A stretch of DNA of 64,000 nucleotides from Bacteroides reticulotermitis JCM 10512. Its GTDB lineage: Bacteria > Bacteroidota > Bacteroidia > Bacteroidales > Bacteroidaceae. Shown here in pieces: positions 1 through 8,813 of this stretch. Position numbers and translations under genes: made by a program. Where the stretch lies: assembly GCF_000517545.1 (NCBI RefSeq), contig NZ_BAIV01000006.1:143879-207878 (forward strand), given 5' to 3'. The notes under the pieces were generated by a model. The model searched no databases, was not told where the DNA came from, and was given only the letters and a program-made list of their open reading frames with translations. The first letter of the stretch is position 1. The number at the start of each line of letters is the position of its first letter.

Positions 1-76
1 TACTGTTTCTTCGTTATTGGTGGCTGAGACGTAATTGATCGGATGGAGCAAGCCGACTTTTTAAATGATTAAATAT

Positions 77-949
77 ATGGAACTAACAGAACAAGATAGA
101 AAAGATTTCCTCCGCTTCCAACGCAATGAGATAACCGAGAGCCTGGTATACGAGCGTTTGGCCTCTATTGAAAAAGATGAATCGAACCGGAAAACCCTCC
201 GACTGATTGCTGCAGAGGAACGTTCACACTACCATATACTCAAGAAATATACCGGCCAAGACGTAGCTCCCAGCCGGAAACGTTTAGTGCGTTTTTATCT
301 GCTTGCCCGTATATTAGGCATCACATTTGCCATTAAGCTGATGGAGTCCGGCGAAGAAAATGCGCACAATAATTATGATAAGTATACTTACCTGCCCGAT
401 CTGCAAGAATTAGCTCAGGAGGAAAAAGTACATGAAGGCAAACTGATCGCACTCATCAATGAAGAGCGGCTGGATTATATGGGTTCTGTCGTCTTGGGTT
501 TAAATGACGCACTTGTAGAATTCACCGGTGCATTGGCAGGATTCACCTTGGCCTTAAGCGATAGCAAACTGATTGCGCTCACCGGTAGCATTACCGGTAT
601 TGCAGCCGCCTTATCCATGGCTTCTTCCGAATATCTGTCGACTAAATCGGAAGGTGGAGAAGGCAAGAAGCCGGCAAAAGCAGCCATTTACACCGGCATC
701 GCTTACCTGATTACGGTCGTTGCACTTGTAACTCCCTTCATTTTAATCAGCAATGTAATAGCCGCACTGGGTGTTATGTTGTTCATGGCGTTGACTATCA
801 TTGCTTTATTCAACTACTATTATGCTGTTGCCCGGGGAGAAAGCTTCCGCAAGCGGTTCACCGAGATGGCAGTACTCAGCTTTAGTGTCGCAGCGATCAG
901 CTTCCTGATAGGATATGCGCTCAAAACGTTTACAGGAATCGACGCTTAA
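77..949 (+). CDS. VIT1/CCC1-family membrane protein with N-terminal ferritin-like domain
   Basis: The first ~125 residues look like a ferritin/rubrerythrin-like four-helix domain: NEITE near the start and two ExxH motifs (EERSHY and EEKVHEG) that could bind iron or manganese. The C-terminal half begins with GLNDALVEFTGALAG, the first transmembrane signature of the VIT1/CCC1 vacuolar iron transporter family, followed by about four more hydrophobic segments. By family this is an inner-membrane Fe2+/Mn2+ transporter or detoxification protein with its own metal-sensing or oxidase domain. I prefer the ATG at 77 (MELTEQ), where homologues usually begin; an in-frame ATG at 65 would add four residues. 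No operon partner is visible. Family assignment is firm; the metal is inferred. Confidence 0.85.
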   Translation: MELTEQDRKDFLRFQRNEITESLVYERLASIEKDESNRKTLRLIAAEERSHYHILKKYTGQDVAPSRKRLVRFYLLARILGITFAIKLMESGEENAHNNYDKYTYLPDLQELAQEEKVHEGKLIALINEERLDYMGSVVLGLNDALVEFTGALAGFTLALSDSKLIALTGSITGIAAALSMASSEYLSTKSEGGEGKKPAKAAIYTGIAYLITVVALVTPFILISNVIAALGVMLFMALTIIALFNYYYAVARGESFRKRFTEMAVLSFSVAAISFLIGYALKTFTGIDA

Positions 950-965
950 CTAAAAAACATCTCCC

Positions 966-1033
966 GTACTCAAAGAGCGAGGCCCTGCGAGTACTTCCAA
1001 GTTCCCCCCCCGAACAGATTCGCTTCGGGGGAA
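966..1033. repeat. two adjacent inverted repeats in the 949-1139 intergenic region
   Basis: GTACTC at 966-971 is matched by GAGTAC at 989-994. Directly after it, a C-rich arm ending in CCCGAA (about 1002-1014) pairs with TTCGGGGGAA (1024-1033). Either could act as a terminator for the upstream gene, but no T-tract follows. The same AGTACT core recurs near 8498-8525. Role unknown. Confidence 0.5.
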
Positions 1034-1138
1034 TTCGAGCTGCGACCGTTAATAAGGCTTCAAAGCTAAACAAAGTGGTACATCTTTTGTTACTTCGATA
1101 AAAGAGAAACAGAATATAAACCTAAACAATAAAAAGAG

Positions 1139-1732
1139 ATGAAAACACTTATTCTATTCGTAACAATGGCATTAGTGGGTGCGGGCCATACAGCATCCTA
1201 TGCCCAAAAAGGGAATACGGTTTCTAACACCGTAGATAAAAAAGTACAAAAAGAAGCTAAAAAAGCCAAGATGCGTGCCGAAGAGGAAGCGATTAACCAA
1301 GCTTCCTACGAGCTGGCCTTGGATGCCCTGAAAAACAAACAATTCGTTTTGGAAGCCGACAAAGTGACCTTCCGCAACGGTATGAGCACATTTGTGACAT
1401 CGAACACCAATTTTGTTTTGATGGATAAGAACAGGAGTACGGTTCAGGTGGCTTTCGACACAGCCTATCCCGGTCCGAACGGTATCGGTGGCGTTACGGT
1501 GGACGGGAACGCATCCAACCTGAAAATGACGGTCGACAAGAAAGGGAATGTCAACTATTCGTTCAATGCACAAGGAATAGGCATCTCCGCACAAATCTTT
1601 ATAACGATGACCAGTGGTAGTAATAAAGCCAGCGTTACGGTCAATCCGAACTTCAGCAACCGCAATCTGACACTCAACGGAGAGATCGTTCCCTTGGAGC
1701 AATCGAACCTTTTCAAAGGCCGCTCCTGGTAA
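1139..1732 (+). CDS. DUF4251 domain protein, exported
   Basis: A 197-residue protein with an N-terminal signal peptide (hydrophobic stretch ending ...TASYAQ). A Lys/Glu-rich helix (about residues 30-55) leads into a beta-rich domain of the DUF4251 type common in Bacteroides (FVLEADKVTFRNG, then repeated short strands with a GIGGVTVDG turn). It is probably periplasmic. The function of DUF4251 is not known. It is a single-gene unit closed by a strong hairpin. The start codon has an A-rich leader typical of the genus. Confidence 0.8.
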   Translation: MKTLILFVTMALVGAGHTASYAQKGNTVSNTVDKKVQKEAKKAKMRAEEEAINQASYELALDALKNKQFVLEADKVTFRNGMSTFVTSNTNFVLMDKNRSTVQVAFDTAYPGPNGIGGVTVDGNASNLKMTVDKKGNVNYSFNAQGIGISAQIFITMTSGSNKASVTVNPNFSNRNLTLNGEIVPLEQSNLFKGRSW

Positions 1733-1754
1733 GAAGAAATGAAGAAACTCGGGT

Positions 1755-1812
1755 AACTCCGCTACAAATTACATAAAAAGCGTACATTTGTAGCGGAGTT
1801 TTTCTATTTTTG
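1755..1812 (+). terminator. rho-independent terminator after the DUF4251 gene
   Basis: A perfect 15-bp stem (AACTCCGCTACAAAT at 1755-1769 with ATTTGTAGCGGAGTT at 1786-1800) is followed by a T-rich tract (TTTCTATTTTTG). The tail at 1805-1812 (TATTTTTG) also fits a Bacteroides -7 box and may serve the next gene, whose ATG is at 1821. Confidence 0.8.
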
Positions 1813-1820
1813 CAAACATT

Positions 1821-2483
1821 ATGAGAGAATACATCATCGCAGACAACCAAGATATTAGCAGAGCCGGACTTATGTTTCTGCTCAGCAGAATAAAGGAAAT
1901 AGATGTTCTTCGGGAAGCAGATAACAAAACAGAACTGATTCGCGAGATACGCCTACACCCCCAGGCTGTGGTGATTCTGGACTATACACTCTTCGACTTT
2001 GCCGGTGCCGACGAACTGATCGTGCTCCAGCAACGGTTCAAAGAAGTGAACTGGATTCTATTTTCCGACGAACTGAGTATGAGCTTCTTACGACAGATTC
2101 TATTCAGCAGCATGGCCTTTAGTGTCGTCATGAAGGACAACTCCAAAGAAGAAATCCTGAGTGCCATTCAATGTGCTTCGCGCAAAGAACGATTCATCTG
2201 CAATCATGTCAGTAACCTCTTGCTTTCAGGGGCAGGTTCTCCCGGAAGCGTCAGCAATACCGTCAACGATCATCTGCTGACACAAACAGAAAAAAACATT
2301 CTCAAAGAAATCGCTTTAGGCAAAACTACCAAAGAGATCGCTTCGGAAAAGAACCTGAGTTTCCACACCATCAACAGCCACCGCAAGAACATATTCCGGA
2401 AACTGGGTGTAAACAACGTACACGAAGCGACCAAATATGCCATGCGGGCAGGAATTGTCGATTTGGCAGAATACTATATCTAA
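1821..2483 (+). CDS. LuxR/NarL-family response regulator, orphan
   Basis: A 220-residue two-domain protein. The receiver domain (about 1-125) carries the expected phospho-acceptor Asp in VVILDYTLF and the conserved Lys in VVMKDNS; the usual acidic pair near the N-terminus is reduced to a single Asp plus neighbouring polar residues (ADNQD). The C-terminal LuxR-type HTH (about 150-215) has [20 protein letters not shown] and [15 protein letters not shown]. It should bind DNA as a phosphorylation-dependent regulator. No histidine kinase is adjacent. Its last codons overlap the end of the convergent mnmA gene by 4 bp. Confidence 0.85.
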   Translation: MREYIIADNQDISRAGLMFLLSRIKEIDVLREADNKTELIREIRLHPQAVVILDYTLFDFAGADELIVLQQRFKEVNWILFSDELSMSFLRQILFSSMAFSVVMKDNSKEEILSAIQCASRKERFICNHVSNLLLSGAGSPGSVSNTVNDHLLTQTEKNILKEIALGKTTKEIASEKNLSFHTINSHRKNIFRKLGVNNVHEATKYAMRAGIVDLAEYYI

Positions 2484-3556
2484 ATCGTAATTTCTCCGCT
2501 ACCGATACACAGTTCGGACGCTTCATCATAGATCACCCCGAACTGTCCGGGAGCAATGCCTTGCAGTTTCTCCGAAGACAAGATACGGTATCCGTTATCT
2601 TCCCTGATCAGTTTCCCTTTGGCAAACTCCGGCGTATGCCGAATCTTAAAGGTTATGTCTACTTCGCTGGTACGATCTCCCCACGGATTCTCCGTAATGA
2701 AATGGAAATCTTCGAAACGGAACTCGTTGCCGTATTGGGTTTCCACGCCATAGCCATGCGAAACATAGATAATATTGGCTTCCACATCTTTCTTGATCAC
2801 AAACCAAGGCCCGCCACTCAGTCCCAAGCCTTTCCGTTGTCCAATGGTGTGAAACCAATATCCGTGATGCGTTCCTACTTTCTTTCCCGTCTCCAGTTCG
2901 ATGATCGGGCCTTCTTTCTCACCCAAAAAGCGACGAACGAAGTCGTTGTAGTTAATCTTTCCCAGGAAACAGATTCCCTGACTATCTTTCCGCCGTGCAC
3001 TGGGCAGTGCGGCCGAAACAGCAAGCTGGCGAACCTCCTGTTTCATCAGATGTCCGATGGGGAACATCAGCTTAGACACCTGCAAAGCATCTATCTGCGC
3101 GAGAAAATCGGTTTGGTCTTTCAACGGGTCTTTAGCCGTAGCCAGCCACGTCTTCCCGTCTCGGATTTGTGTGGTGGCATAATGCCCGGTTGCGGTAAAG
3201 TCGAAATCCTTTCCGACCTTCTGTTCAAAGCAGCCGAATTTAATCAGCTTGTTACACATCACATCGGGATTCGGAGTCAGCCCCTTGCGGATCTTATCAA
3301 TCGCATAAGCCGCCACGTTGTCCCAATACTCGCGATGCAAGTCAATGATTTCCAACGGCAGGCCATACTTGCGAGCCGTAGCCGTTGCCAGTTCGATATC
3401 TTCTTCCGCCGAGCAATCCATATAGTCGGCGCCGTCCATACCAATCTTGATGTAGAAAAGAGAGGGCTTATACCCTTGCTCACAAAGGAGGTGTACGACC
3501 ACTGAACTGTCGACACCTCCCGATAACAATGCAGCTATCTTCTTATTATCTTCCAT
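2480..3556 (-). CDS. mnmA: tRNA-specific 2-thiouridylase MnmA
   Basis: Thiolates the wobble uridine (s2U34) of tRNA-Lys, -Glu and -Gln in the cytoplasm. Visible features are the PP-loop SGGVDSS at residues 12-18, the first catalytic Cys in TPNPDVMCN, and the second in GICFLG, followed by the C-terminal beta-barrel ([20 protein letters not shown]). The 358-residue length is normal. The open frame extends upstream, but homologues start at [11 protein letters not shown], and AAGGAA sits just before this ATG, so I place the start at 3556. It is the third gene of a likely unit after the sulfhydrylase and the acetyltransferase. Confidence 0.95.
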   Translation of the reverse strand: MEDNKKIAALLSGGVDSSVVVHLLCEQGYKPSLFYIKIGMDGADYMDCSAEEDIELATATARKYGLPLEIIDLHREYWDNVAAYAIDKIRKGLTPNPDVMCNKLIKFGCFEQKVGKDFDFTATGHYATTQIRDGKTWLATAKDPLKDQTDFLAQIDALQVSKLMFPIGHLMKQEVRQLAVSAALPSARRKDSQGICFLGKINYNDFVRRFLGEKEGPIIELETGKKVGTHHGYWFHTIGQRKGLGLSGGPWFVIKKDVEANIIYVSHGYGVETQYGNEFRFEDFHFITENPWGDRTSEVDITFKIRHTPEFAKGKLIREDNGYRILSSEKLQGIAPGQFGVIYDEASELCIGSGEITI

Positions 3557-3656
3557 TAAATTCCTTTTTACAAGTTCGCCTTCCCCTGCCAAAGCCTGCC
3601 TGCACGTTGCTCTGCCGACAGCCATCATCCGATGGAAGGACGAAACCTGAATCTAT

Positions 3657-4128
3657 CTATACAATATTTAATTCCATTTTAATGTTACAACGTTCATAAG
3701 CAGCATTCAGGTTCGGCACTTCCTGAAAACCCAATTTACGGTAGAGTGCAATAGACGAAGCCAGACGCGTATTCCCTTCCAAAACAATTTTCCGGACTTC
3801 ATGTTCACGCGCATACGCTAATAATGCTTCGCCCAGAAGAGTTCCGATTCCTCTTCCCTGATATTGGGGAGACACTGCCATTTTAGCCAGTTCATAATAA
3901 CCTTCGGGAGCATGCTTGATAAGCGCGCAGCACCCCACCGGTTTCCCCTGTCCGTTTACAGCAAAGAAGATTTGTCCGCCTTGCTTCAGAATGTATCGCT
4001 CGGGGTCGTTAAGTACGACACGATCAGAACTCTCCAAATGGAAGAAAGTCTGTATCCATTCTAAATTAAGACGAACAAAAATCTCTTAGGTAAACGGGTT
4101 GATACAGTTCTATTCTCAACTCGTTCAT
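3657..4128 (-). CDS. GNAT-family N-acetyltransferase (frameshifted)
   Basis: The downstream part has the acetyl-CoA binding motif VSPQYQGRGIGTLLGEALL and the C-terminal YRKLGFQE of GNAT enzymes. Its open frame has no good start codon, but the missing N-terminus is present one frame away: an ATG at 4128 encodes MNELRIELYQPVYLRDF, and the other frame resumes with VRLNLEWIQTFF. The junction is a run of five T (plus-strand A, 4077-4081); four would give a continuous 156-residue protein. It starts 12 bp after the sulfhydrylase stop, suggesting co-transcription. Substrate unknown. This is the only break best explained by a single extra base. Confidence 0.75.
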
Positions 4129-4140
4129 AGCGTCATGCTA

Positions 4141-5427
4141 TTAAATTTTAGCCAAGGCCTGATCCAAATCTGCAATAATATCATCAATATGCTCCGTACC
4201 AACCGACAAGCGGATTGTACTTTGCTTAATACCTTGTTCCAACAGTTCCTTTTCGCTCAACTGCGAGTGGGTGGTGGTAGCCGGGTGAATCACCAGCGAT
4301 TTCACATCCGCCACGTTAGCCAACAACGAGAAGATCTCCAAGCTGTCAATCAGTTTATGCGCTTCTGCCTGTCCCCCTTTAATTTCAAATGTAAAGATAG
4401 AGCCTCCCCCGTTAGGGAAATACTTCTGATACAGTGCATGATCGGGATGCGAAGGTAAAGCCGGATGATTGACCAGATCTACTTTAGGATGTTTTTTCAA
4501 GTAGTCGACCACTTTCAACGCATTCTCTACGTGACGTTCAACACGCAAAGAGAGTGTTTCCAATCCTTGCAAAAGGATGAAAGCATTGAACGGGCTGATA
4601 GCCGCACCCGTATCGCGCAACAATACCGCACGGATACGTACCGCATAAGCTGCCGGGCCTGCCGCATCGACAAAACGAACGCCGTGATAACTTGGGTCCG
4701 GTTCGGTGAGTTGCGGGAATTTGCCGGAGGCCACCCAGTCGAACTTACCGGAGTCTACTATAACGCCACCGAGTGAGGAACCATGTCCACCGATAAACTT
4801 AGTAGCCGAATGAATCACTATATCAGCACCATGCTCGATGGGGCGAATGAGGTATGGAGTACCGAATGTATTGTCGATAAGCAAAGGGATTTTGTGCCGG
4901 TGAGCTATTTCAGCCACAGCATCAATATCAATCAGGTTGCAGTTCGGGTTGCCGAACGTTTCAATGAACAAGGCTTTGGTGTTATCCTGAATGGCTCGTT
5001 CAAAGTTCTGCAAATCAGTCGGATCGACAAAAGTTGTAGTTACTCCATAGGTAGGCAACGTATGTGCCAACAAATTGTATGTTCCCCCGTAGATTGTTTT
5101 GGCAGACACAATGTGGTCGCCGGCACGGGTAATGTTTTCGAAAGCATAGGTAACCGCGGCAGCACCGGAAGCGACAGCCAGTCCGGCAACTCCTCCTTCG
5201 AGGGCAGCAACGCGCTTTTCGAACACATCTTGTGTCGAGTTGGTCAACCGTCCGTAAATGTTACCCGGATCCTGAAGCCCGAAGCGAGCAGCAGCATGCG
5301 CCGAGTTGCGGAACACATACGAAGTGGTTTGATAAATAGGAACGGCGCGCGCATCAGTTGCGGGGTCGGGAGTCTCTTGACCTACATGTAGTTGTAGTGT
5401 TTCAAAGTGTAATTTCTTTGGTTCCAT
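4141..5427 (-). CDS. metY: O-acetylhomoserine aminocarboxypropyltransferase (sulfhydrylase), MetY/CysD type
   Basis: A PLP enzyme of the Cys/Met metabolism family that converts O-acetylhomoserine plus sulfide to homocysteine. Diagnostic parts are [20 protein letters not shown] near the N-terminus, SGAAAVTYA, the Asp in [12 protein letters not shown] that contacts PLP, the Schiff-base lysine in [16 protein letters not shown], and [12 protein letters not shown] at the C-terminus. The length of about 428 residues fits sulfhydrylases rather than shorter cystathionine lyases. I start at [10 protein letters not shown]; an alternative ATG lies two codons upstream at 5433. It heads a likely unit with the GNAT and mnmA genes. 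Confidence 0.9.
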   Translation of the reverse strand: MEPKKLHFETLQLHVGQETPDPATDARAVPIYQTTSYVFRNSAHAAARFGLQDPGNIYGRLTNSTQDVFEKRVAALEGGVAGLAVASGAAAVTYAFENITRAGDHIVSAKTIYGGTYNLLAHTLPTYGVTTTFVDPTDLQNFERAIQDNTKALFIETFGNPNCNLIDIDAVAEIAHRHKIPLLIDNTFGTPYLIRPIEHGADIVIHSATKFIGGHGSSLGGVIVDSGKFDWVASGKFPQLTEPDPSYHGVRFVDAAGPAAYAVRIRAVLLRDTGAAISPFNAFILLQGLETLSLRVERHVENALKVVDYLKKHPKVDLVNHPALPSHPDHALYQKYFPNGGGSIFTFEIKGGQAEAHKLIDSLEIFSLLANVADVKSLVIHPATTTHSQLSEKELLEQGIKQSTIRLSVGTEHIDDIIADLDQALAKI

Positions 5428-5472
5428 TTGCATTCTATATTTAGTTAATACCGATTGAAAACTTCGATGATG

Positions 5473-5503
5473 CAAAGATAAGGGAAGATCAGCGTATTAC
5501 CAA
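5473..5503 (-). promoter_or_regulatory. Bacteroides-type promoter of the sulfhydrylase gene
   Basis: On the minus strand TATCTTTG (5480-5473) matches the TAnnTTTG -7 consensus. A TTGG (5503-5500) lies 19 bp further upstream, close to the TTTG -33 element. The spacing is right for the primary Bacteroides sigma factor. Confidence 0.6.
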
Positions 5504-5590
5504 TCACATATTGAAGTCATTTTTGTACCATAATCGTGGTAAATCACGAAGAATTTCCTACATTTGCGAACTGAAAAGCTTATAAAGACG

Positions 5591-7006
5591 ATGAATTTAA
5601 GAAAGATAATCCTTTTACCGGTTGCTACGGTTATAGTAATATGCAGCTTCGTATCCTGCGGTCAAGACCGTTGGCCGGAGTATGCACCGCGTATCGCTTT
5701 AGATAGTTGGATATACGATGTCATGCAGGAAAATTACTTATGGTACAACCAAATGGCTTCGCAAGAAGATTTAAATCTTTTTTTGAGACCAGCCGAATTC
5801 TTAGCCAAAGCGAAGATCAGCACCGACAATTACTCTTCTGTAGACTCCATTCGGCCAATTCCATTGCCGGTCTATGGTTTCGACTATTCGCTGGTGCGCA
5901 ATCCGGATAACGATACAGCCTATAACGCACTTATTACGTACGTCATCCCCAACTCTCCCGCAGATGTCGCCGGACTGAAACGAGGTAACTGGATCATGAA
6001 AGTAGATACTTCCTTTATTAGTAAGAAGTATGAAGCAAAATGGTTGCAAGGAGTTGACATGCGCCGATTGGTGATGGGTAAATGGACGCAAATCGAAATC
6101 GAACCCGACCCCGGAGAAGAGGAACCGACAGAACCGGTATACGAATACAAAGTGTTGCCCACTAAAGATACATTGGATCTGGGCGTAGCCGCTATTGTAG
6201 AAGATACACCTATCCATACGTATAAAACGCTGTCGCTCAAAGACGGAAGCGAAGTGGGTTATCTAATGTACAACAGCTTCACCGCCGGGACAAACCACGA
6301 ACCGGAAAAGTATAACGATATGCTACGTGCGATCTCCGTCGAACTCAGCCAGAAGAATATTAACCGGCTCATTCTGGACTTGCGCTACAACGCCGGCGGA
6401 AGCATGGACTGTGCGCAACTACTGGGCACACTTATGGTACCTCCTTCTTTTCTCGACCAACCGATGGTGAACCTGAAATACAACGATAAGAACACGGCTA
6501 AAGACAAGGCTATAACTTTCGACCAATCGTTGCTGGGTTCCGGCAAGAATCTGGATTTGACAACGCTCGTCGTTTTATTTAGCAGCCAGACAGCCGGTGC
6601 ACCGGAGATGATGATATTCGGAGTCAATGGCAAAATAGGGAAAGTGGTTGGTATAGGTAATTCCACCAAGGGGCAAAATGTGGCTACGGAACGATTCGTT
6701 CATGAAGATTTCGGATGGGCAGTCAACCCAGTGGTATGTACCATAGTCGATGCAGAGAACAAAACATACGGCTCTTTCCAACCAACCTTCGCGGTAAGCA
6801 ATGCTTCGACCGATTACGCGAACTTCCTTCCGTTTGGCGATCCCAAGGAAACGTTGTTAAGCAAAGCGATTGAGTATATGGAAACGGGAACAGTTGTTAC
6901 CTCAAAAACGTCCAAAACAAACGGTGTAACTGCCCCACTAAAAATAGAGAAAAGCGTGAAAAGTCCGGCTAGCCTGCGCTTCGCCAAAGGCCTGCAAATC
7001 AAATAA
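5591..7006 (+). CDS. S41-family (C-terminal processing) peptidase-like lipoprotein, probably inactive
   Basis: Lipoprotein with lipobox FVSC (Cys23), a PDZ domain (VIPNSPADVAGLKRGNWI, about residues 115-150) and an S41 core (LILDLRYNAGGSMDCAQLLG). In active S41 enzymes the nucleophile is the first Ser of a T-A-S-A-S-E motif; here the stretch reads TAGAPE, with Gly336 at that position. A lysine 24 residues later (Lys360, NSTKGQNV) is present. The fold is clear, but the catalytic Ser seems missing, so it may be a binding protein or use another residue. The ATG at 5591 gives a good signal peptide; an upstream TTG would not. The next lipoprotein gene begins 2 bp after the stop. Confidence 0.8.
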   Translation: MNLRKIILLPVATVIVICSFVSCGQDRWPEYAPRIALDSWIYDVMQENYLWYNQMASQEDLNLFLRPAEFLAKAKISTDNYSSVDSIRPIPLPVYGFDYSLVRNPDNDTAYNALITYVIPNSPADVAGLKRGNWIMKVDTSFISKKYEAKWLQGVDMRRLVMGKWTQIEIEPDPGEEEPTEPVYEYKVLPTKDTLDLGVAAIVEDTPIHTYKTLSLKDGSEVGYLMYNSFTAGTNHEPEKYNDMLRAISVELSQKNINRLILDLRYNAGGSMDCAQLLGTLMVPPSFLDQPMVNLKYNDKNTAKDKAITFDQSLLGSGKNLDLTTLVVLFSSQTAGAPEMMIFGVNGKIGKVVGIGNSTKGQNVATERFVHEDFGWAVNPVVCTIVDAENKTYGSFQPTFAVSNASTDYANFLPFGDPKETLLSKAIEYMETGTVVTSKTSKTNGVTAPLKIEKSVKSPASLRFAKGLQIK

Positions 7007-7008
7007 GC

Positions 7009-7875
7009 ATGAGGAAAATCGCTGCAATTCTACTATTTTCTGTATGCCTAGCGGGCTGTTCCGACTCTGACGATAACGAGACACCCCGTTCGTTCAACCG
7101 GATTCTGTTGACGGAAGTATGCAACGGAGCATCTAGCTATAATATTAAAAGGAGCGAAGAGTATCGGTATGTCGGCGGACGGATGATGAGTCGTACCGTC
7201 AGCCAACAATTTATAGCACCGGGTACCGAACCTGTAGAAAGCACTCGTGTCTCTTTCGCATACGCTGACGATCACAACTCGGTGACGCTGACCGACGAGG
7301 TCGATACCAAGCGCAACTACTCACTTGATGCCGATGGTTATGCTACCGAATGCCTCTACGAAGCTTATAAAGATCGCCGACTCTATACTTTTTCCTACAC
7401 AAACGGGTATCTGACGCAACTTACTGAGAAGTTACTTCCGGCATACGGTTCGGGAGAAGGCGCTCTTTTTCATACGCTCGACTTGGCTTACAGTAATGGC
7501 AGCCTTGCTTCTATCGCATCTTCTTCTTTCAGGGACTCCCCAACCACCCCAACTAATCAATTCCGGACTATCTGCGAAGCAGGCACGGACAAGAATGTAT
7601 ACGCTTTTCCTTGTCTGGAACTTCTGGACACATATCCGCTCACTTTCCATCACGAAGCGCTCTTTGCCGGTATGCTCGGTAAAGTTTCACAGCACTTAAT
7701 AGCCCGGTCATACCCGGAGCAAACAATTGGCAAGTATTCCGAATCGACTGCCTATACATACGAATTCAATGCTCAGAAGAAACCAACCACCATCCGCAAA
7801 CGTATGACGTATACGGGAGGTAAGGAGCAAGATATATATCCCAACCAACGGGATATCGCCATTACCATCGAGTAA
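7009..7875 (+). CDS. hypothetical lipoprotein (DUF4595-like)
   Basis: 288 residues with lipobox LAGC (Cys17) and an Asp-rich linker (SDSDDNE) typical of surface-exposed Bacteroides lipoproteins. The rest is beta-rich, with repeated tyrosine-containing strands (SEEYRYVGGRM, RLYTFSYTNGYL, STAYTYEFNAQKKP) resembling the YD-like repeats of DUF4595 proteins. No catalytic motif was seen. It is separated by 2 bp from the S41-like gene, so the two are surely co-transcribed and may work together at the envelope. Confidence 0.7.
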   Translation: MRKIAAILLFSVCLAGCSDSDDNETPRSFNRILLTEVCNGASSYNIKRSEEYRYVGGRMMSRTVSQQFIAPGTEPVESTRVSFAYADDHNSVTLTDEVDTKRNYSLDADGYATECLYEAYKDRRLYTFSYTNGYLTQLTEKLLPAYGSGEGALFHTLDLAYSNGSLASIASSSFRDSPTTPTNQFRTICEAGTDKNVYAFPCLELLDTYPLTFHHEALFAGMLGKVSQHLIARSYPEQTIGKYSESTAYTYEFNAQKKPTTIRKRMTYTGGKEQDIYPNQRDIAITIE

Positions 7876-7925
7876 TTCGGTTTGATTCCCTATCAAACAC
7901 GCAAAAAGAAGTACTGTACTTGCCT

Positions 7926-8052
7926 GTTTCATGCCAGTGAAACTTTTGTTTCCTCGGCCGAAACTTTTGTTTCTCCAGCAGGAAACTTTTTTCTCATCAC
8001 TAAGAGAATAAATTCTCACCTAGATGAAACTTTTTTCTCATCGGCATGAAAC
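7926..8052. repeat. array 1: six 22-bp units of GTTTC-N8-GAAAC inverted repeats
   Basis: Unit starts are 7926, 7948, 7969, 7991, 8013 and 8035, spaced 22, 21, 22, 22 and 22 bp. Each unit is a 5-bp half-site, 7-8 variable bases, a second half-site and a 4-bp A/T linker (mostly TTTT). The first three pair GTTTC with GAAAC; the fourth pairs TTCTC with GAGAA, a matched double change; the last two combine TTCTC with GAAAC. The 22-nt period is not a multiple of three, so it is not a coding repeat. Confidence 0.85.
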
Positions 8053-8561
8053 AACTGAGACAACCGGTTGTTTTTCCTAAAACAAAGGGAGAAACCTTGC
8101 CAATCAACGGACTTCCGCAATTAACTGGAACTAGCATTCGCACCTCGGCAACCGAGCGAGCGTCACGGCAACCGCCACCACTTCTCGAAAAACAAAGCCA
8201 TACTTCAGACGGAATACGGTTCAAAGTGAATGAGAGATCCCTCAAAATTGATGAGAGATAGGCTCAAAAAAGGGCAAAAACAGGAGGAAATGATGAGAGA
8301 TAGCACTTTTGGGAAGTATCTCTCATTGCGTATCACACTGATTTACTGCCTATTAATCAACAAACAATGAGACCATGAGAGATGAAATATTTTTTCTTTC
8401 TTGTAGAGGGGAATGATATAAGTAGGAAACGGAAACGTTGGCCGACAATAGCCTGACCGGTAAGTATTAAGAGTCTAGCCTTCAGCTATTAATACCCCAG
8501 TACTCAACTAACTAGTGCCAGTACTCGGGCTGTTACATTCAGGTACCTGAATTACCATAAG

Positions 8562-8654
8562 CAAGCACTAAGGTTTCTATAAGCAAGTATTTAAGTTATC
8601 TCCAACAAGCAAACAAATTAGCCTAAACGAGCATTCAGCTTACTCCGACCGAGC
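8562..8654. repeat. array 4: five CRAGC/CRAGT cores at exact 22-bp spacing
   Basis: CAAGC, CAAGT, CAAGC, CGAGC and CGAGC begin at 8562, 8584, 8606, 8628 and 8650, each exactly 22 bp apart, while the intervening 17 bases are largely unrelated. A CGAAC pair at 8668 and 8690, also 22 bp apart, follows. No inverted partner is obvious, unlike array 1. Confidence 0.7.
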
Positions 8655-8783
8655 GGCCGATTGCATCCGAACTCCCGGAATATTCAGAGCGAACGCCCAA
8701 GGAAGTCCGTACATCCGTTTCGCTTGATCCCCAAAGATGCTTGTTTGCCTATAAAACGACTACGGTTTGGGAGGACGGCCCGG

Positions 8784-8813
8784 CATTGTGACGGCAAATT
8801 TGCCGTCACAATG
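8784..8813. repeat. 30-bp perfect palindrome
   Basis: CATTGTGACGGCAAA (8784-8798) is followed at once by its exact reverse complement (8799-8813). TGTCAC follows at 8815 and 8828, and GTGACA at 8874 and 8881. It could be a strong protein-binding site or, as RNA, a long hairpin; no T-tract adjoins it. Confidence 0.8.

Noticed and set aside
3..38. A short frame ending in a stop at 36-38 as the 3' end of an upstream gene
   Set aside because: About 11 codons ending YWWLRRN could be a gene end, but another frame is equally open and nothing confirms it.
5559..5566. TACATTTG before the S41-like gene as a full promoter
   Set aside because: It matches the -7 consensus, but the nearest TTTG is 33 bp upstream instead of 19-21; support is too thin.
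7708..8019. Minus-strand open frame through array 1 with K-S-F-rich repeats as a small protein
   Set aside because: A 22-bp unit is not a multiple of three, so no peptide repeat is kept in frame; there is no plausible start or signal, and the open frame is a by-product of A/T-rich repeats.
7926..8052. Array 1 (and array 2) as a CRISPR array
   Set aside because: The conserved parts are only 5 bp, the variable parts 7-8 bp and the period 22 bp; no cas genes are present. CRISPR repeats and spacers are far longer.
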